DNA of 64,000 nucleotides from Azospirillum baldaniorum (lineage in GTDB: Bacteria > Pseudomonadota > Alphaproteobacteria > Azospirillales > Azospirillaceae): the NCBI RefSeq assembly GCF_003119195.2, contig NZ_CP022261.1, positions 1 through 64,000 on the forward strand, written 5' to 3'. Of the stretch, positions 44,430 through 52,444 are shown piece by piece. The notes under the pieces were generated by a model, which did no database searches, had not been told where the DNA came from, and saw only the letters and a program-made list of their open reading frames with translations. Both the position numbers and the translations under genes were made by a program. Numbering within the stretch: the first letter of the stretch is position 1; every line of letters begins with the position of its first letter.

Positions 44430-44709
44430 ATGTCGCCTGACACGCCGGATGGAGGTGATCACCGGCGATGTGGGCCGCCGGACCTGGTCGCCGGAGGAGA
44501 AGGAACGGATTCTGGCCGAGGCCGCGGTGCCGGGGGCTGTTGTTTCCGAGGTGGCTCGGCGTCACGGATTGCGGCCCCAGCAGGTGTTCGGCTGGCGTCG
44601 GGAAGCGCGTGCCGCCAACCGCTTCCAGGAAGAGGGCTTGGTGTTCGCGCCGGTGGTGCTGGACACCAAGCCGCCCCCAGCCGCCCCAAAGGAACTCCCG
44701 GCGCTCTAG
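44430..44709 (+). pseudogene. IS66-family TnpA (orfA), separated from its ribosome binding site
   Basis: The ATG at 44430 gives MSPDTPDG, after which the recognisable protein continues in the next frame as MEVITGDVGRRTWSPEEKER, AEAAVPGAVVSEVARRHGLR and PQQVFGWRREARAANRFQEE, the helix-turn-helix protein of IS66 elements. One indel near 44447 is therefore likely. The ISL3 insertion lies directly before the ATG and has removed the purine-rich ribosome binding site. No TnpB or TnpC follows: the sequence changes to a serine-recombinase tail after the stop. Confidence 0.7.
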
Positions 44710-44711
44710 CA

Positions 44712-45315
44712 TGCGCCAACGACGACGACGCACGACCGGCAGACGATCGCCCGGACGATCCTGGAGCGCGTCGTGATCACCGTCGAGGGCGAGACCGAAT
44801 GGGTCCGCGTCGAGTGTCACTGGGCCGGCGGCGAGCGAACCGAACACCGGTTGATCGGGCCGGTCAAGGAGCTCCAGCAGTTGAGCGGCTGGGGAGAGTT
44901 GATGACGCGCATCCAAGCGCTTCATGCCGACAAGTTGACGGCTCCCGCCATCGCCGCCATTCTCAATGCCGAAGGATGGCGCCCGCCGAAGCGGCGCGAA
45001 ATGTTCACCGGCGCCATGGTCCGCGACCTGCTGCATCGGTTCGGTGTGCCGACCCAGGTCCGTGACGCACCGTGTCTGACGGTCGAGCGTCAAGGACCTA
45101 CCGAGTTGACGCGGCAGGAGCTTGCCAGCCGGCTCGGCATGCCCGAGCAAACCCTCTATCGATGGCTGCGGCGTGGTTTGCTGGTCGCACGACGCGCCGC
45201 GGCCGGCAGCCGCCCTGTTTGGCTCATCACCGCAGACGAGGCCGAAATCGACCGGCTTCGGGAACTGCGCCGGAGCCGTCCTTCGGCAAAACGTTCAGAG
45301 GCTGCGCCCCCTATC
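44712..45315 (+). pseudogene. Large serine recombinase, C-terminal fragment
   Basis: RQTIARTILERVVITVEGET, VECHWAGGERTEHRLIGPV, LTAPAIAAILNAEGWRPPKR and FTGAMVRDLLHRFG match the C-terminal region of plasmid and integrative-element serine recombinases of alphaproteobacteria, which ends in a helix-turn-helix (here ASRLGMPEQTLYRWLRRGLL) (family knowledge). The resolvase catalytic domain with its Ser is absent. The frame continues straight into IS1380 sequence, so the ORF as it stands is a chimera of two unrelated proteins. It may mark the edge of a former integrated element. Confidence 0.7.
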
Positions 45316-45324
45316 GATCCCCAG

Positions 45325-45667
45325 CTGAGGTTTGAGACGCATCATGGTTGGCAGATGGAGAACCTGATCAAGGCGCACAAGCTGCACCTCGCCTCCGACC
45401 GCACATCGTGCAGCAAGGCGACTGCCAACCAGTTTCGGTTGCTCATCCACACCGCCGCCTACTGGCTGCTGCACACCTTGCGGCTTGGCGCCAAAGGCGT
45501 CGTTCTGGCGCGAGGCGCAGTTCGACACGATGCGCCTCAGCCTCATCAAGGTGGCGGCGCGGGTCACCGAGATGAAGACCCGCATCAAGCTGTCTCTGCC
45601 GACCAGCTTCCCCTACCAGGAAAGCCTCACGATGCTGGCCGCCCGCACCGTCAAGCCGCCGCCGTGA
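45325..45667 (+). pseudogene. IS1380-family transposase, C-terminal fragment with frameshift
   Basis: GWQMENLIKAHKLHLASDRT, SCSKATANQFRLLIHTAAYW and LLHTLRLGAK match the C-terminal part of IS1380 transposases, including the catalytic Glu in MEN. Near 45488 coding sense passes to another frame (FWREAQFDTMRLSLIKVAAR, VTEMKTRIKLSLPTSFPYQE) and ends at TGA. The first 300 or so residues are missing. It is fused in frame to the serine-recombinase tail. Confidence 0.75.
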
Positions 45668-45894
45668 CCGCAGGGGCGACGTGCCCCTGAACGAACCTGT
45701 CCCCGAAACCATCAAACCCCGTCATGCCGCGCCCTGAGCGCCACACATCGACGCGCCTTCGGGCAGCCGTTCCAAAACCGCTCATGAATGATCCGGGCTA
45801 GTGTACAGGCGATCGGAGCGCGTCTCCATGCCGGTCCTATACCGTCCCTCCAGACGACCAATCAGCTTGAACTTGACGTTGCCTACAGGCTGCT
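45668..45894. other. Intergenic, nothing recognised
   Basis: About 227 bases between the IS1380 remnant and the stop codon of the peptidoglycan hydrolase gene. It probably contains the IS1380 right end, but I could not identify a paired terminal repeat. No terminator hairpin with a T-run was seen. Confidence 0.35.
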
Positions 45895-47760
45895 TCAGGC
45901 AATGCCCGTGTAGAAAATGTGCTTGCCGTCATCATGAACAACCCTGCTAGGCAAAGCCCAATCTGGGCTGACGCTGTGGCTGTGGTAATGGCGTGCGCCT
46001 TTGAGGGGCAGGAACGTCGATCCATCCTTAAGGCGCCGCTGTATGACGCTGGCGGCGATCGTTCGGAGCGCCGCCAATTCCGGGTCGCTTGCCGGGAGTG
46101 TGTCGAGGATATCGCGCGCCCTCGTGCCAGGATTCCAGCAGGAGAATTGCTCGGGCGCCCGACATGTTCCGGCGATGGAGCCATTGGACCTGTACCCGGT
46201 GAGGAAGCGGTTTAGCACAATGTCCGCCACGTTGCGGATCTGATTGTTTGTACCGCCACGTATCTCGCCATAGAGCGTCCTAGCCAGGATCTCGAGGTCG
46301 TCGCCGGAGAAGACCGTCGTGTCCGCCAGCGAGCGTACGGTGACGATCGACTCCACGGCCATCGGCTCCATGGTCACACCGTCGCTTTGGTTGCCACCCA
46401 GCGCTATGAAATGATCCTCCCCGTCCCATCCGGCAAAGAAGCAGACATGGGCGACGGAGTCCGGGTCGGAGCCCTTTCCAGAGAGCGTAACGACGGCGCC
46501 GTCGGGGATGCTCGCGGGGGGACGCGTTGGAAACGCCACATCGCCCCACGTCCGCCAGCTCGCCGCCGCCGCCGCTCCCGACGGCGGGGCGGCGCCTGCT
46601 TCCCTCACGAAGTGAGCCACAAAGGCGCCGCACCAGTCCGTGATCTCGCCGGTTGCCGGATCGGTGACACGGCCCGGCCCATGGTCTGTCGCTTTGAAGA
46701 ACTCTAAAGCGCGGCTCTGACCGTAGTCGCGGTGCTCGGTCCAACCCTCGGCTCGCCAGCGATCGCTTTCCGCTTTCGCCAAGTCGAACCAACGTTGCGC
46801 AGACGGGGACGGGCGAACGGTGAAACCGGGTATGTAGGCGTCGACCGCTCGATCAGCGATCCTCAAAGCCCGATCGAGTACGTCGCGGCAGCGGGCGATG
46901 AAAGCGCTCACGTCAATGGCCGCGCCGGCGCTAGCCGCTAGAAAGCGCGCTCGGCGCGCTAGTAGGGCCCTTTCTTTCGGCGACTCTACATTCCAGTCAT
47001 TAGCCGCCCGAACGACGTCCATGATCAATGCATCGAGTCCGGCCCCTTTCCGTTCGCGGCTGGCTATCTCGGCAGCGGCTTCGGTTCCGACGATGCGCGA
47101 CATGAAAAGGTCCAGATTCCGCGGGAGGAAAGGATTGGTCAGTGTTCCTCCTCTCAGCGTCGCGAACGTCTTCCAGTCCCGTTGCGCTAGAAAGGCCACA
47201 CAGCGCATTTGTGGCATTGTCAGGGCGCGCAGGAATGGGCTCTTCCAGCCAAGGGCCGCTCCCGGGCCGGCCAGGAACTCGCTCCATTCGTCCGATGTGA
47301 TCGCATAGCCGCTGATGGCGTCGCCGTTTGCGCGATCCTCCTTGACGCTGAAGACCGTGTCATCCTTGAGGTCGGGCACCGCCGCATCGAGATCGTTCTC
47401 AATCAGGAAAAGGGCGACCAAGTACTCGGTCGCGATCGCCGGGTTCGCGCCTGCAGACATCTCCATCTCGATCCGCGCCGCGCCATAGACCAGCGAACGC
47501 GCGGAAACGGTTTCCGGCAGGTCGGCAATGGGCTCTCCCACAACCCAAGAAGGGACCCAACCGGAACGCTCCTCGGGATCGGCCCGGTTCCGGTAATTCT
47601 TGACCTTGATCCACTCCTCGCTCTCTGCCTCGCTCTCAACCTTGAGGAGAAATCCTCCGGCAAAAACGTCGATGCTGTCGGCGCCCGCGCGCGGCTCACT
47701 GTAGATCTTCGCAAGCTCTCCGTTTGGGCCGAGAATGACAACCTTGAAGCTGCGTGACAT
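45895..47760 (-). CDS. Two-domain peptidoglycan hydrolase (SH3-like, TIGR02594/CHAP-like, SleB-like)
   Basis: 621 residues from the ATG at 47760, chosen because GGAGGGATGTC precedes it. The first 80 residues look like an SH3-type domain (DSIDVFAGGFLLKVESEAES, WIKVKNYRN, GWVPSWVVG). A helical middle follows. Near residue 340-440 is a TIGR02594-like amidase segment: FDLAKAESDRW, ITDWCGAFVAHFVREAGAAP (active Cys) and DSVAHVCFFAGWDGEDHFIA (His). The C-terminus is like SleB cell-wall hydrolases: EILARTLYGEIRGGTNNQIR, VADIVLNRF, CRAPEQFSCWNPG. No signal peptide is visible, so export must use another route. A lipoprotein gene lies 20 bases upstream, suggesting an operon acting on the cell wall. Domain calls rest on motif reading. 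Confidence 0.78.
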   Translation of the reverse strand: MSRSFKVVILGPNGELAKIYSEPRAGADSIDVFAGGFLLKVESEAESEEWIKVKNYRNRADPEERSGWVPSWVVGEPIADLPETVSARSLVYGAARIEMEMSAGANPAIATEYLVALFLIENDLDAAVPDLKDDTVFSVKEDRANGDAISGYAITSDEWSEFLAGPGAALGWKSPFLRALTMPQMRCVAFLAQRDWKTFATLRGGTLTNPFLPRNLDLFMSRIVGTEAAAEIASRERKGAGLDALIMDVVRAANDWNVESPKERALLARRARFLAASAGAAIDVSAFIARCRDVLDRALRIADRAVDAYIPGFTVRPSPSAQRWFDLAKAESDRWRAEGWTEHRDYGQSRALEFFKATDHGPGRVTDPATGEITDWCGAFVAHFVREAGAAPPSGAAAAASWRTWGDVAFPTRPPASIPDGAVVTLSGKGSDPDSVAHVCFFAGWDGEDHFIALGGNQSDGVTMEPMAVESIVTVRSLADTTVFSGDDLEILARTLYGEIRGGTNNQIRNVADIVLNRFLTGYRSNGSIAGTCRAPEQFSCWNPGTRARDILDTLPASDPELAALRTIAASVIQRRLKDGSTFLPLKGARHYHSHSVSPDWALPSRVVHDDGKHIFYTGIA

Positions 47761-48703
47761 GACATCCCTCCAAGGATGGCTCACAAACCGAAATGGTGCA
47801 CAAATTTTGGGGTCACCTGGTTGCGCACGTCGTAGCCGGGATAGGACTCGTTTATCCGCTCGCTGCTGCGGAGTTTAGCGACTTCGTCGCGCACCTCCTT
47901 GCTGCGAAGGTCCTTGCCGCTAAGATTGGGTGGGAACTTGTTCTTTTTTATGAGCTGCTCCACTAGGTCGCCGCCGTATCCGGGATTGTGGCCTCTTCCG
48001 TAAGTGAGGTCCTCATAGAAGTTCATTAATTTGCTCGGACAGTTGGCTTGAAGAGCTTGCTCGACCAGACTCCATTCTTGGTCGTTGATCTTGCCGTTCT
48101 GACCCATCTGCGATCCGAAGGTGTCCTCAATGATGCGTACTGCCGCCTTCGTCTCATTCCCGACGATGCCATCGGCGGCAAGGCACGAGCCTGACTGAAC
48201 CGTCACCACGTCTTTGTTCGTGAACCCGGGACCGTCAAAGATCAGAGCGACGTTGTCCTTCGTTGTGAAAATGGGGACGTTGCGCGTAGGCGGCACGGCA
48301 GGGCTGTTGGCGGTGGGGATGATCTGCGCGGCGGCCCTGGCTTTGCTTTCAATTCCGGCGGTGTTGCCGCTCGCCGCCTCACGCGAGAACGTGTTGACAT
48401 CCGTGAGGATGGTCTGCGGCGTGCAGAACATCAGGTATCGGCGAAGTGCGAACACCGCTTGCGGGCGCGTCTGGTACTTCCGGTTGGCAAATTCCTTGCG
48501 GTGCGCCGCGCGCTGACGGTTGACGATTTCCTTGATGGTCGACCCTTCGAGGCCGAGCAGTATGCTGTTGTTATAGTTGTCGTAAGCCGTGCGCGTGAAT
48601 CCCAGTGCGAGTGCGGTGTAGGCGATGGTGGACGTGCCGACCTCGGCAATGCCAAGTACGCCAGCGAGCAGCGTCCCGAGCGCCGTGCCGGTTCCTTCGA
48701 CTA

Positions 48704-49841
48704 GTGCACTGACGCAGACATAGGATTCACAGCGGCCGGCCGACGTGCGATTCTGTCGGCATGGCCCAGACCGTCAGCATCATCGTTGGAGCGGAGGACC
48801 GCGCGCGCTTGGCCGCGATCCTCGGCGACCGGAACCGCCCTCAGAAGCATGTGCAGCGGGCGACCATCATCGTGCTCTCGGCCGAGCGGCTACCGGTGCA
48901 GGAGGTGGCGCGCCGCGCCGGTGTCAGCCGCCCGGCGGTCTGGCGCTGGCAGGTGCGCTACGCCGAACAGGGCGTGGACGGGCTGCTGCGCGACAAGACG
49001 CGTAAACCTGGGCGGGCGCCGCTGCCCACCGCTACGGTAGCCAAGGTGCTGGCGCTGACCTGCTCGGAACCACCCGGCGCGGTGACGCATTGGACCGGCC
49101 GGGCGGTGGCCAAGGCGGTCGGCATCAGCCTGCGCGCCGTGCAGCGCATCTGGGAGGCCAATCGCCTTCAGCCCCATCGCATCCGCACCTTCAAGCGCTC
49201 CAACGACCCGGCCTTTGCCGCCAAGGTCGAGGACATCGTCGGGCTCTACATGGACCCGCCGTGCCACGCAGTGGTGCTGTCCATCGACGAGAAGAGCCAG
49301 ATCCAGGCGCTCGACCGCACCCAGCCCGGCCTGCCGCTGAAGCCCGGCAAGTGCGGGACGATGACGCACGACTACAAGCGCAACGGCACCACCACGCTGT
49401 TCGCCGCGCTGAACACGCTGGACGGCACGGTGGTCGGGCGCTGCCTGCCCAAGCACACCCACAAGGAGTTCATCAAGTTCCTGAACGCTGTGGAGCGCGC
49501 CGTCCCGGCGGGCAAGGTGATCCATGCCATCGTCGATAATTACGCCACCCACAAGCATCCCAAGGTCCTGGAATGGCTGGCTGATCACCCGCGCTGGGTC
49601 TTCCACTTCACGCCTACCTCGGCCTCCTGGATCAATGCCGTCGAGGGCTTCTTCTCGATCATCACCCGCAGACGCATTCGGCGCGGCGTCTTCAAGTCCG
49701 TGGCCGACCTCCAGGACGCCATCGCCCGCTACATCCGCGAGCACAACAAGGCATCCAAACCCTTCGTCTGGATCAAGCCCGCCGACACCATCCTCGCCAA
49801 GATCGCCCGGCTCCCTGCACCTTCTGAATGAGTCAGTGCAC
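48704..49841 (+). mobile_element. IS630-family insertion sequence, complete, 1,138 bp
   Basis: The ends GTGCACTGAC and GTCAGTGCAC are perfect inverted repeats and a TA lies outside each (48702-48703, 49842-49843), the hallmark TA duplication of IS630/Tc1-type elements. It carries one intact transposase gene and splits the lipoprotein gene. Confidence 0.92.
48761..49831 (+). CDS. IS630-family transposase, 356 residues
   Basis: The N-terminus has two helix-turn-helix motifs (LPVQEVARRAGVSRPAVWRW and GRAVAKAVGISLRAVQRIW). The DDE residues are in VVLSIDEKSQIQALDRTQPG (first Asp), VIHAIVDNYATHKHPKV (second Asp) and TSASWINAVEGFFSIITRR (Glu). The frame is complete and of normal length. With perfect ends and an intact enzyme the element may be active. 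Confidence 0.92.
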   Translation: MAQTVSIIVGAEDRARLAAILGDRNRPQKHVQRATIIVLSAERLPVQEVARRAGVSRPAVWRWQVRYAEQGVDGLLRDKTRKPGRAPLPTATVAKVLALTCSEPPGAVTHWTGRAVAKAVGISLRAVQRIWEANRLQPHRIRTFKRSNDPAFAAKVEDIVGLYMDPPCHAVVLSIDEKSQIQALDRTQPGLPLKPGKCGTMTHDYKRNGTTTLFAALNTLDGTVVGRCLPKHTHKEFIKFLNAVERAVPAGKVIHAIVDNYATHKHPKVLEWLADHPRWVFHFTPTSASWINAVEGFFSIITRRRIRRGVFKSVADLQDAIARYIREHNKASKPFVWIKPADTILAKIARLPAPSE

Positions 49842-50165
49842 TAGCATGCGTTCGGTGCGCTTTTCGTCGATCCACCGCAGGTACTGGTCACAGCGCGCGT
49901 CGATATCGTTGTAGCCGGTCTCCACAAGAAGCGACCACCGCGCGTCGTCCAATGCGGTCGGCTCGGGTGCGCATTTCTCGTTGTCAAACCCGGTCTGGGC
50001 GCAAAGATTCTGAAAATAATTGGTGAGATTCGCCGTGGTCTCATCGGTTTGGCTGGTGTGGAGATCAAGGCCGGCTCCGCCGACACGAAAGCTGTTGTCG
50101 CGCGCCGGGTCGCACGCCGTGAGCAATATGGCAAGAATAGATAAAACATATATCCTGAAAGCCAT

Positions 50166-50540
50166 AAGGACCTCATTTATTATATATCTCGCGCAAAGTT
50201 TGGCGAGATTGTAAAGGGGATGATTTTGTTTTTGTACCTGATTATTTGGGGTATCGCATAATAGGCGTTAGATATACGCCTCATAATCGCGCTCATGGGC
50301 GGTTACAACGCTTCGATCCTGAGGTGCTGGAGTGCGACTTCTACGATGGTATGTCGGGCGGCTTGGCGAATTGGTCCTTTCGCGCTCTCGACACTGCTGG
50401 CGAGATCTGGTGGCACCTGCAAACCTAACGAGTTGGCCGCAGGGCGACCGTCGGGATGGCGCAGACGGGACGCCAGCCAACCAGTTGCCGATCCTGACAG
50501 CTAGGACACGGCAGGGAACAAGGTGCTCACTCCTCCCAGT
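50166..50540. other. Non-coding region holding a diverged IS1182-end remnant
   Basis: Upstream of the lipoprotein gene. Bases 50378-50500 (ACACTGCTGGCGAGATCTGG and onward to GTTGCCGATCCTGAC) are a diverged copy of the end and last codons of the IS1182 element at 50955-51064, in the same orientation. The first 150 bases are AT-rich and probably hold the promoter of the lipoprotein operon, though I cannot place -35 and -10 boxes with confidence. Confidence 0.5.
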
Positions 50541-50938
50541 TGGTTCGTGGGGATAGGGTGTAGTTCCACGCTGGGCAGACGGTGTGCGGAGCCAAGCGGA
50601 GACGACGCATCTCGGCATCGGAAACGCGCTCGCCGGTTTCGTTGCCACCGCGCTTGAGGAGAGCGGTGACGCGCAGCCCCGCGGCGGTGACGGTGCCGCC
50701 GATGTAGCGCACCACCGTGTCGAAGGTGCGCAAGGGCACGCCGGCCCAATTCACGCTGATCGCGCTGAAGAGCCGATGCTCGATGGGATTCCACTTTGAG
50801 CAGCCAGTGGGGTAGTGGCACACCGTGACCGCCAACCCACAGGGATCGCAGAGCTGTTCCTGGAGTTGCGCTTTCCAGACGCGCGAGCGGCAGCTGTTCG
50901 AGCCGCCGGCGTCGGCCAGTGTAAAGGCCGAATGAAGT
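50541..50938 (-). pseudogene. ISAzo13-family transposase, C-terminal fragment
   Basis: FTLADAGGSNSCRSRVWKAQ, LAVTVCHYPTGCSKWNPIEH and RLFSAISVNWAGVPLRTFDT match the catalytic C-terminus of ISAzo13 transposases (D in ADAGGSN, E in PIEHRLFS); the fragment ends TVCPAWNYTLSPRTNWEE. The N-terminal part of an ISAzo13 transposase lies beyond the IS1182 derivative, in the same orientation. The central part of the enzyme is missing between them, so excision of the insert would not restore the gene. Confidence 0.8.
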
Positions 50939-51596
50939 TGGTCCATCCGCATTCCCGACACTGCTGGCGAAATCAGGTGGCGCCTGCGAGCCCGACGAGT
51001 TGGCCGAAGTGCGAGCGCCGGGTTGGCGCGATCGGGACGCCGGCCAGCCAGTCGCCGATCCTGACCAGGTTCATGGCGGCGGCGATGGCGACGTGCTGGA
51101 GATGGGTCTTCGCGAGGCCGACGTACCGAGCCCGGCGCAGGCCGAAGCTGCGCACCCCCTGGGACAGGGTCGCCTCCACCCCGGCCCGCAGCGCGTGCAC
51201 GGCCCGGAACTCCGGCGTCCGTTCGCGCTTGCGGGCGACCTGAAGCGCTTCGAATTCCCGTCGGTCGCGCAGCGTCATCACCCGGCGGGACGCCGTCGGA
51301 CCGGCACAGTCCGTGCGGTTCGGACACGGTTTGCAGTCAGCCTGGGAGAACTTCACTTTCACCGTTTCCCAGCCGAACTCGGTGCTCGCTGTCCAACCCG
51401 AGCTTTTGGCCCCTCTGGGAAACGCCGCCCGGGCAACCTTGGCCGTTTCCTCGGGCACGGCAGTGGCCAAGCTAGGGCGAAGGGACATGGCTGGCGTCCT
51501 TTCGGAGAGGTCAAGCCCTCTTCAACCCGACCAGCGCTGCACCATCGCAAATCCCCAAGGCATTTCGCCAGCAGTGTCGGGAATGCGGATGGACCA
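50939..51596 (-). mobile_element. Deleted IS1182-family element with 35-bp perfect ends
   Basis: TGGTCCATCCGCATTCCCGA and the 15 bases that follow (50939-50973) are repeated exactly, inverted, at 51562-51596. Between them is only the last third of an IS1182-type transposase, so the 658-bp element is an internal-deletion derivative that could move only with help from a full copy. It lies between two ISAzo13 fragments. Confidence 0.8.
50973..51488 (-). pseudogene. IS1182-family transposase, C-terminal fragment
   Basis: FSQADCKPCPNRTDCAGPTA (zinc-binding Cys cluster), SRRVMTLRDRREFEALQVAR, EFRAVHALRAGVEATLSQGV (catalytic Glu) and RSFGLRRARYVGLAKTHLQH followed by VAIAAAMNLVRIGDWLAGV are the C-terminal signature of IS1182 transposases (family knowledge). 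The stop lies within the terminal repeat, as is common. About 300 N-terminal residues with the first two catalytic Asp are missing. Confidence 0.85.
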
Positions 51597-51864
51597 GTAT
51601 CCAATCGGCACTGACACCGCCCCAGCCAACACGCCGCGCCTCAACGGCCACGAACCAGCGGCGCTGCTGCTCATCAAGCCGGCTGATAAGAGTGTCGATC
51701 AAAACCTGTATCAGTCCGAGCAAGATCAACGGCTTAAGTCCGTAGAGACAGGGTTTTGATCTGCGCTCTAAGCAGGTTGATCTGCTGGTGCAACACCTGA
51801 TCGGGTGCGGCTCATCGGCCCGGCAGCGCGGGCACGTACACGAGTGGACGGCGGAAGAGAACAT
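51597..51864 (-). pseudogene. ISAzo13-family transposase, N-terminal fragment
   Basis: On the bottom strand LISRLDEQQRRWFVAVEARR then VGWGGVS match the start of ISAzo13 transposases, where the enzyme opens with a similar QRRW...E...GWGG helix (family knowledge). Similarity stops at the IS1182 end. Upstream codons (CLYGLKPLILLGLIQVL) fit an N-terminal arm. Together with the C-terminal piece it records one ISAzo13 copy broken by the IS1182 derivative plus a deletion. Confidence 0.6.
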
Positions 51865-51939
51865 TGGTCGCTCCGCTCACAAGGGATGCGGTGCCTGGGC
51901 AATCCTCCAACCGACAACCTGAATACGTAGTTCCCTGCC

Positions 51940-52431
51940 GTGTCCTAGCATCAGCCGGGCGATGGGGCGCCGCGCGGACAACGGGCTCTCGGCTCCATGC
52001 CCTGCGGGTCGTGGCACCGCGTCACGGTGCTCGGGGCGTCGAGCTCCGAAGGCATGCTGGCTGCCATGAGCATCGAGGCGTCCACCTCTTCGGCCGTGTT
52101 TCTCGCCTTTGTCGAGCAGGTGCTCTTGCCCCTGCTCCGGCGCGACAAGCCCGGCGCCGTGGTCGTGATGGACAACCTCTCCGCTCACAAGCGCGCCGAT
52201 ATCCTCGCCGCCTTCGAGAGCGCGAGGATCCGTGTCCGCCTCCTCCCGCGCTACTCGCCCGACCTCTCGCTCATCGAGCCGGGCTGGGCCAAGCTCAAAG
52301 AAATCCTGCGCACCATGGAAGCCCGCACCGTCGACGCCTTCAACGAAGAACTCGGCCCAGCTCTTAAGGCAATCACCGCCATCGACGCCAAAGCGTGGTT
52401 TAAGCTATGCGGCTACCCGAATCTAAACTGA
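51940..52431 (+). pseudogene. IS630-family transposase, C-terminal fragment
   Basis: RGQRALGSMPCGSWHRVTVL, PGAVVVMDNLSAHKRADILA (second Asp) and LLPRYSPDLSLIEPGWAKLK (Glu) match the C-terminal half of IS630 enzymes of a subgroup different from the complete copy at 48.8 kb. The N-terminal half is absent; the piece starts just beyond the ISAzo13 fragment. Its stop lies 14 bases from the stop of the peptidase-hydrolase gene on the other strand. Confidence 0.8.
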
Positions 52432-52444
52432 GCCGAAATCCGCT

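Larger units (their letters stand above)
47781..50165 (-). pseudogene. Lipoprotein gene split by an IS630 element
   Basis: The 5' half (50165-49842) starts MAFRIYVLSILAILLTACDP, a lipoprotein signal with lipobox LTAC. The 3' half (48703-47781) includes TALGTLLAGVLGIAEVG, YDNYNNSILLGLEGSTIKEI, FALRRYLMFCTPQTILTDV, an EF-like DGIVGNETKAAVRIIEDTF and GRGHNPGYGGDLVEQLIKK. Removing the IS and one TA joins them in frame as RTERMLVEGTGTA, exactly 415 codons with the stop. The protein would be an outer-membrane lipoprotein of unknown function preceding the peptidoglycan hydrolase gene; the IS630 transposase reads against it. As it stands a truncated lipoprotein of about 110 residues can still be made. 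Confidence 0.85.

Noticed and set aside
44773..45690. Single novel 305-residue gene
   Set aside because: It is an in-frame fusion of a serine-recombinase tail and an IS1380 tail, the latter continuing in another frame.
50527..51327. Single 266-residue protein on the bottom strand
   Set aside because: Its first half is a shadow of the IS1182 fragment; only the second half is ISAzo13 transposase.
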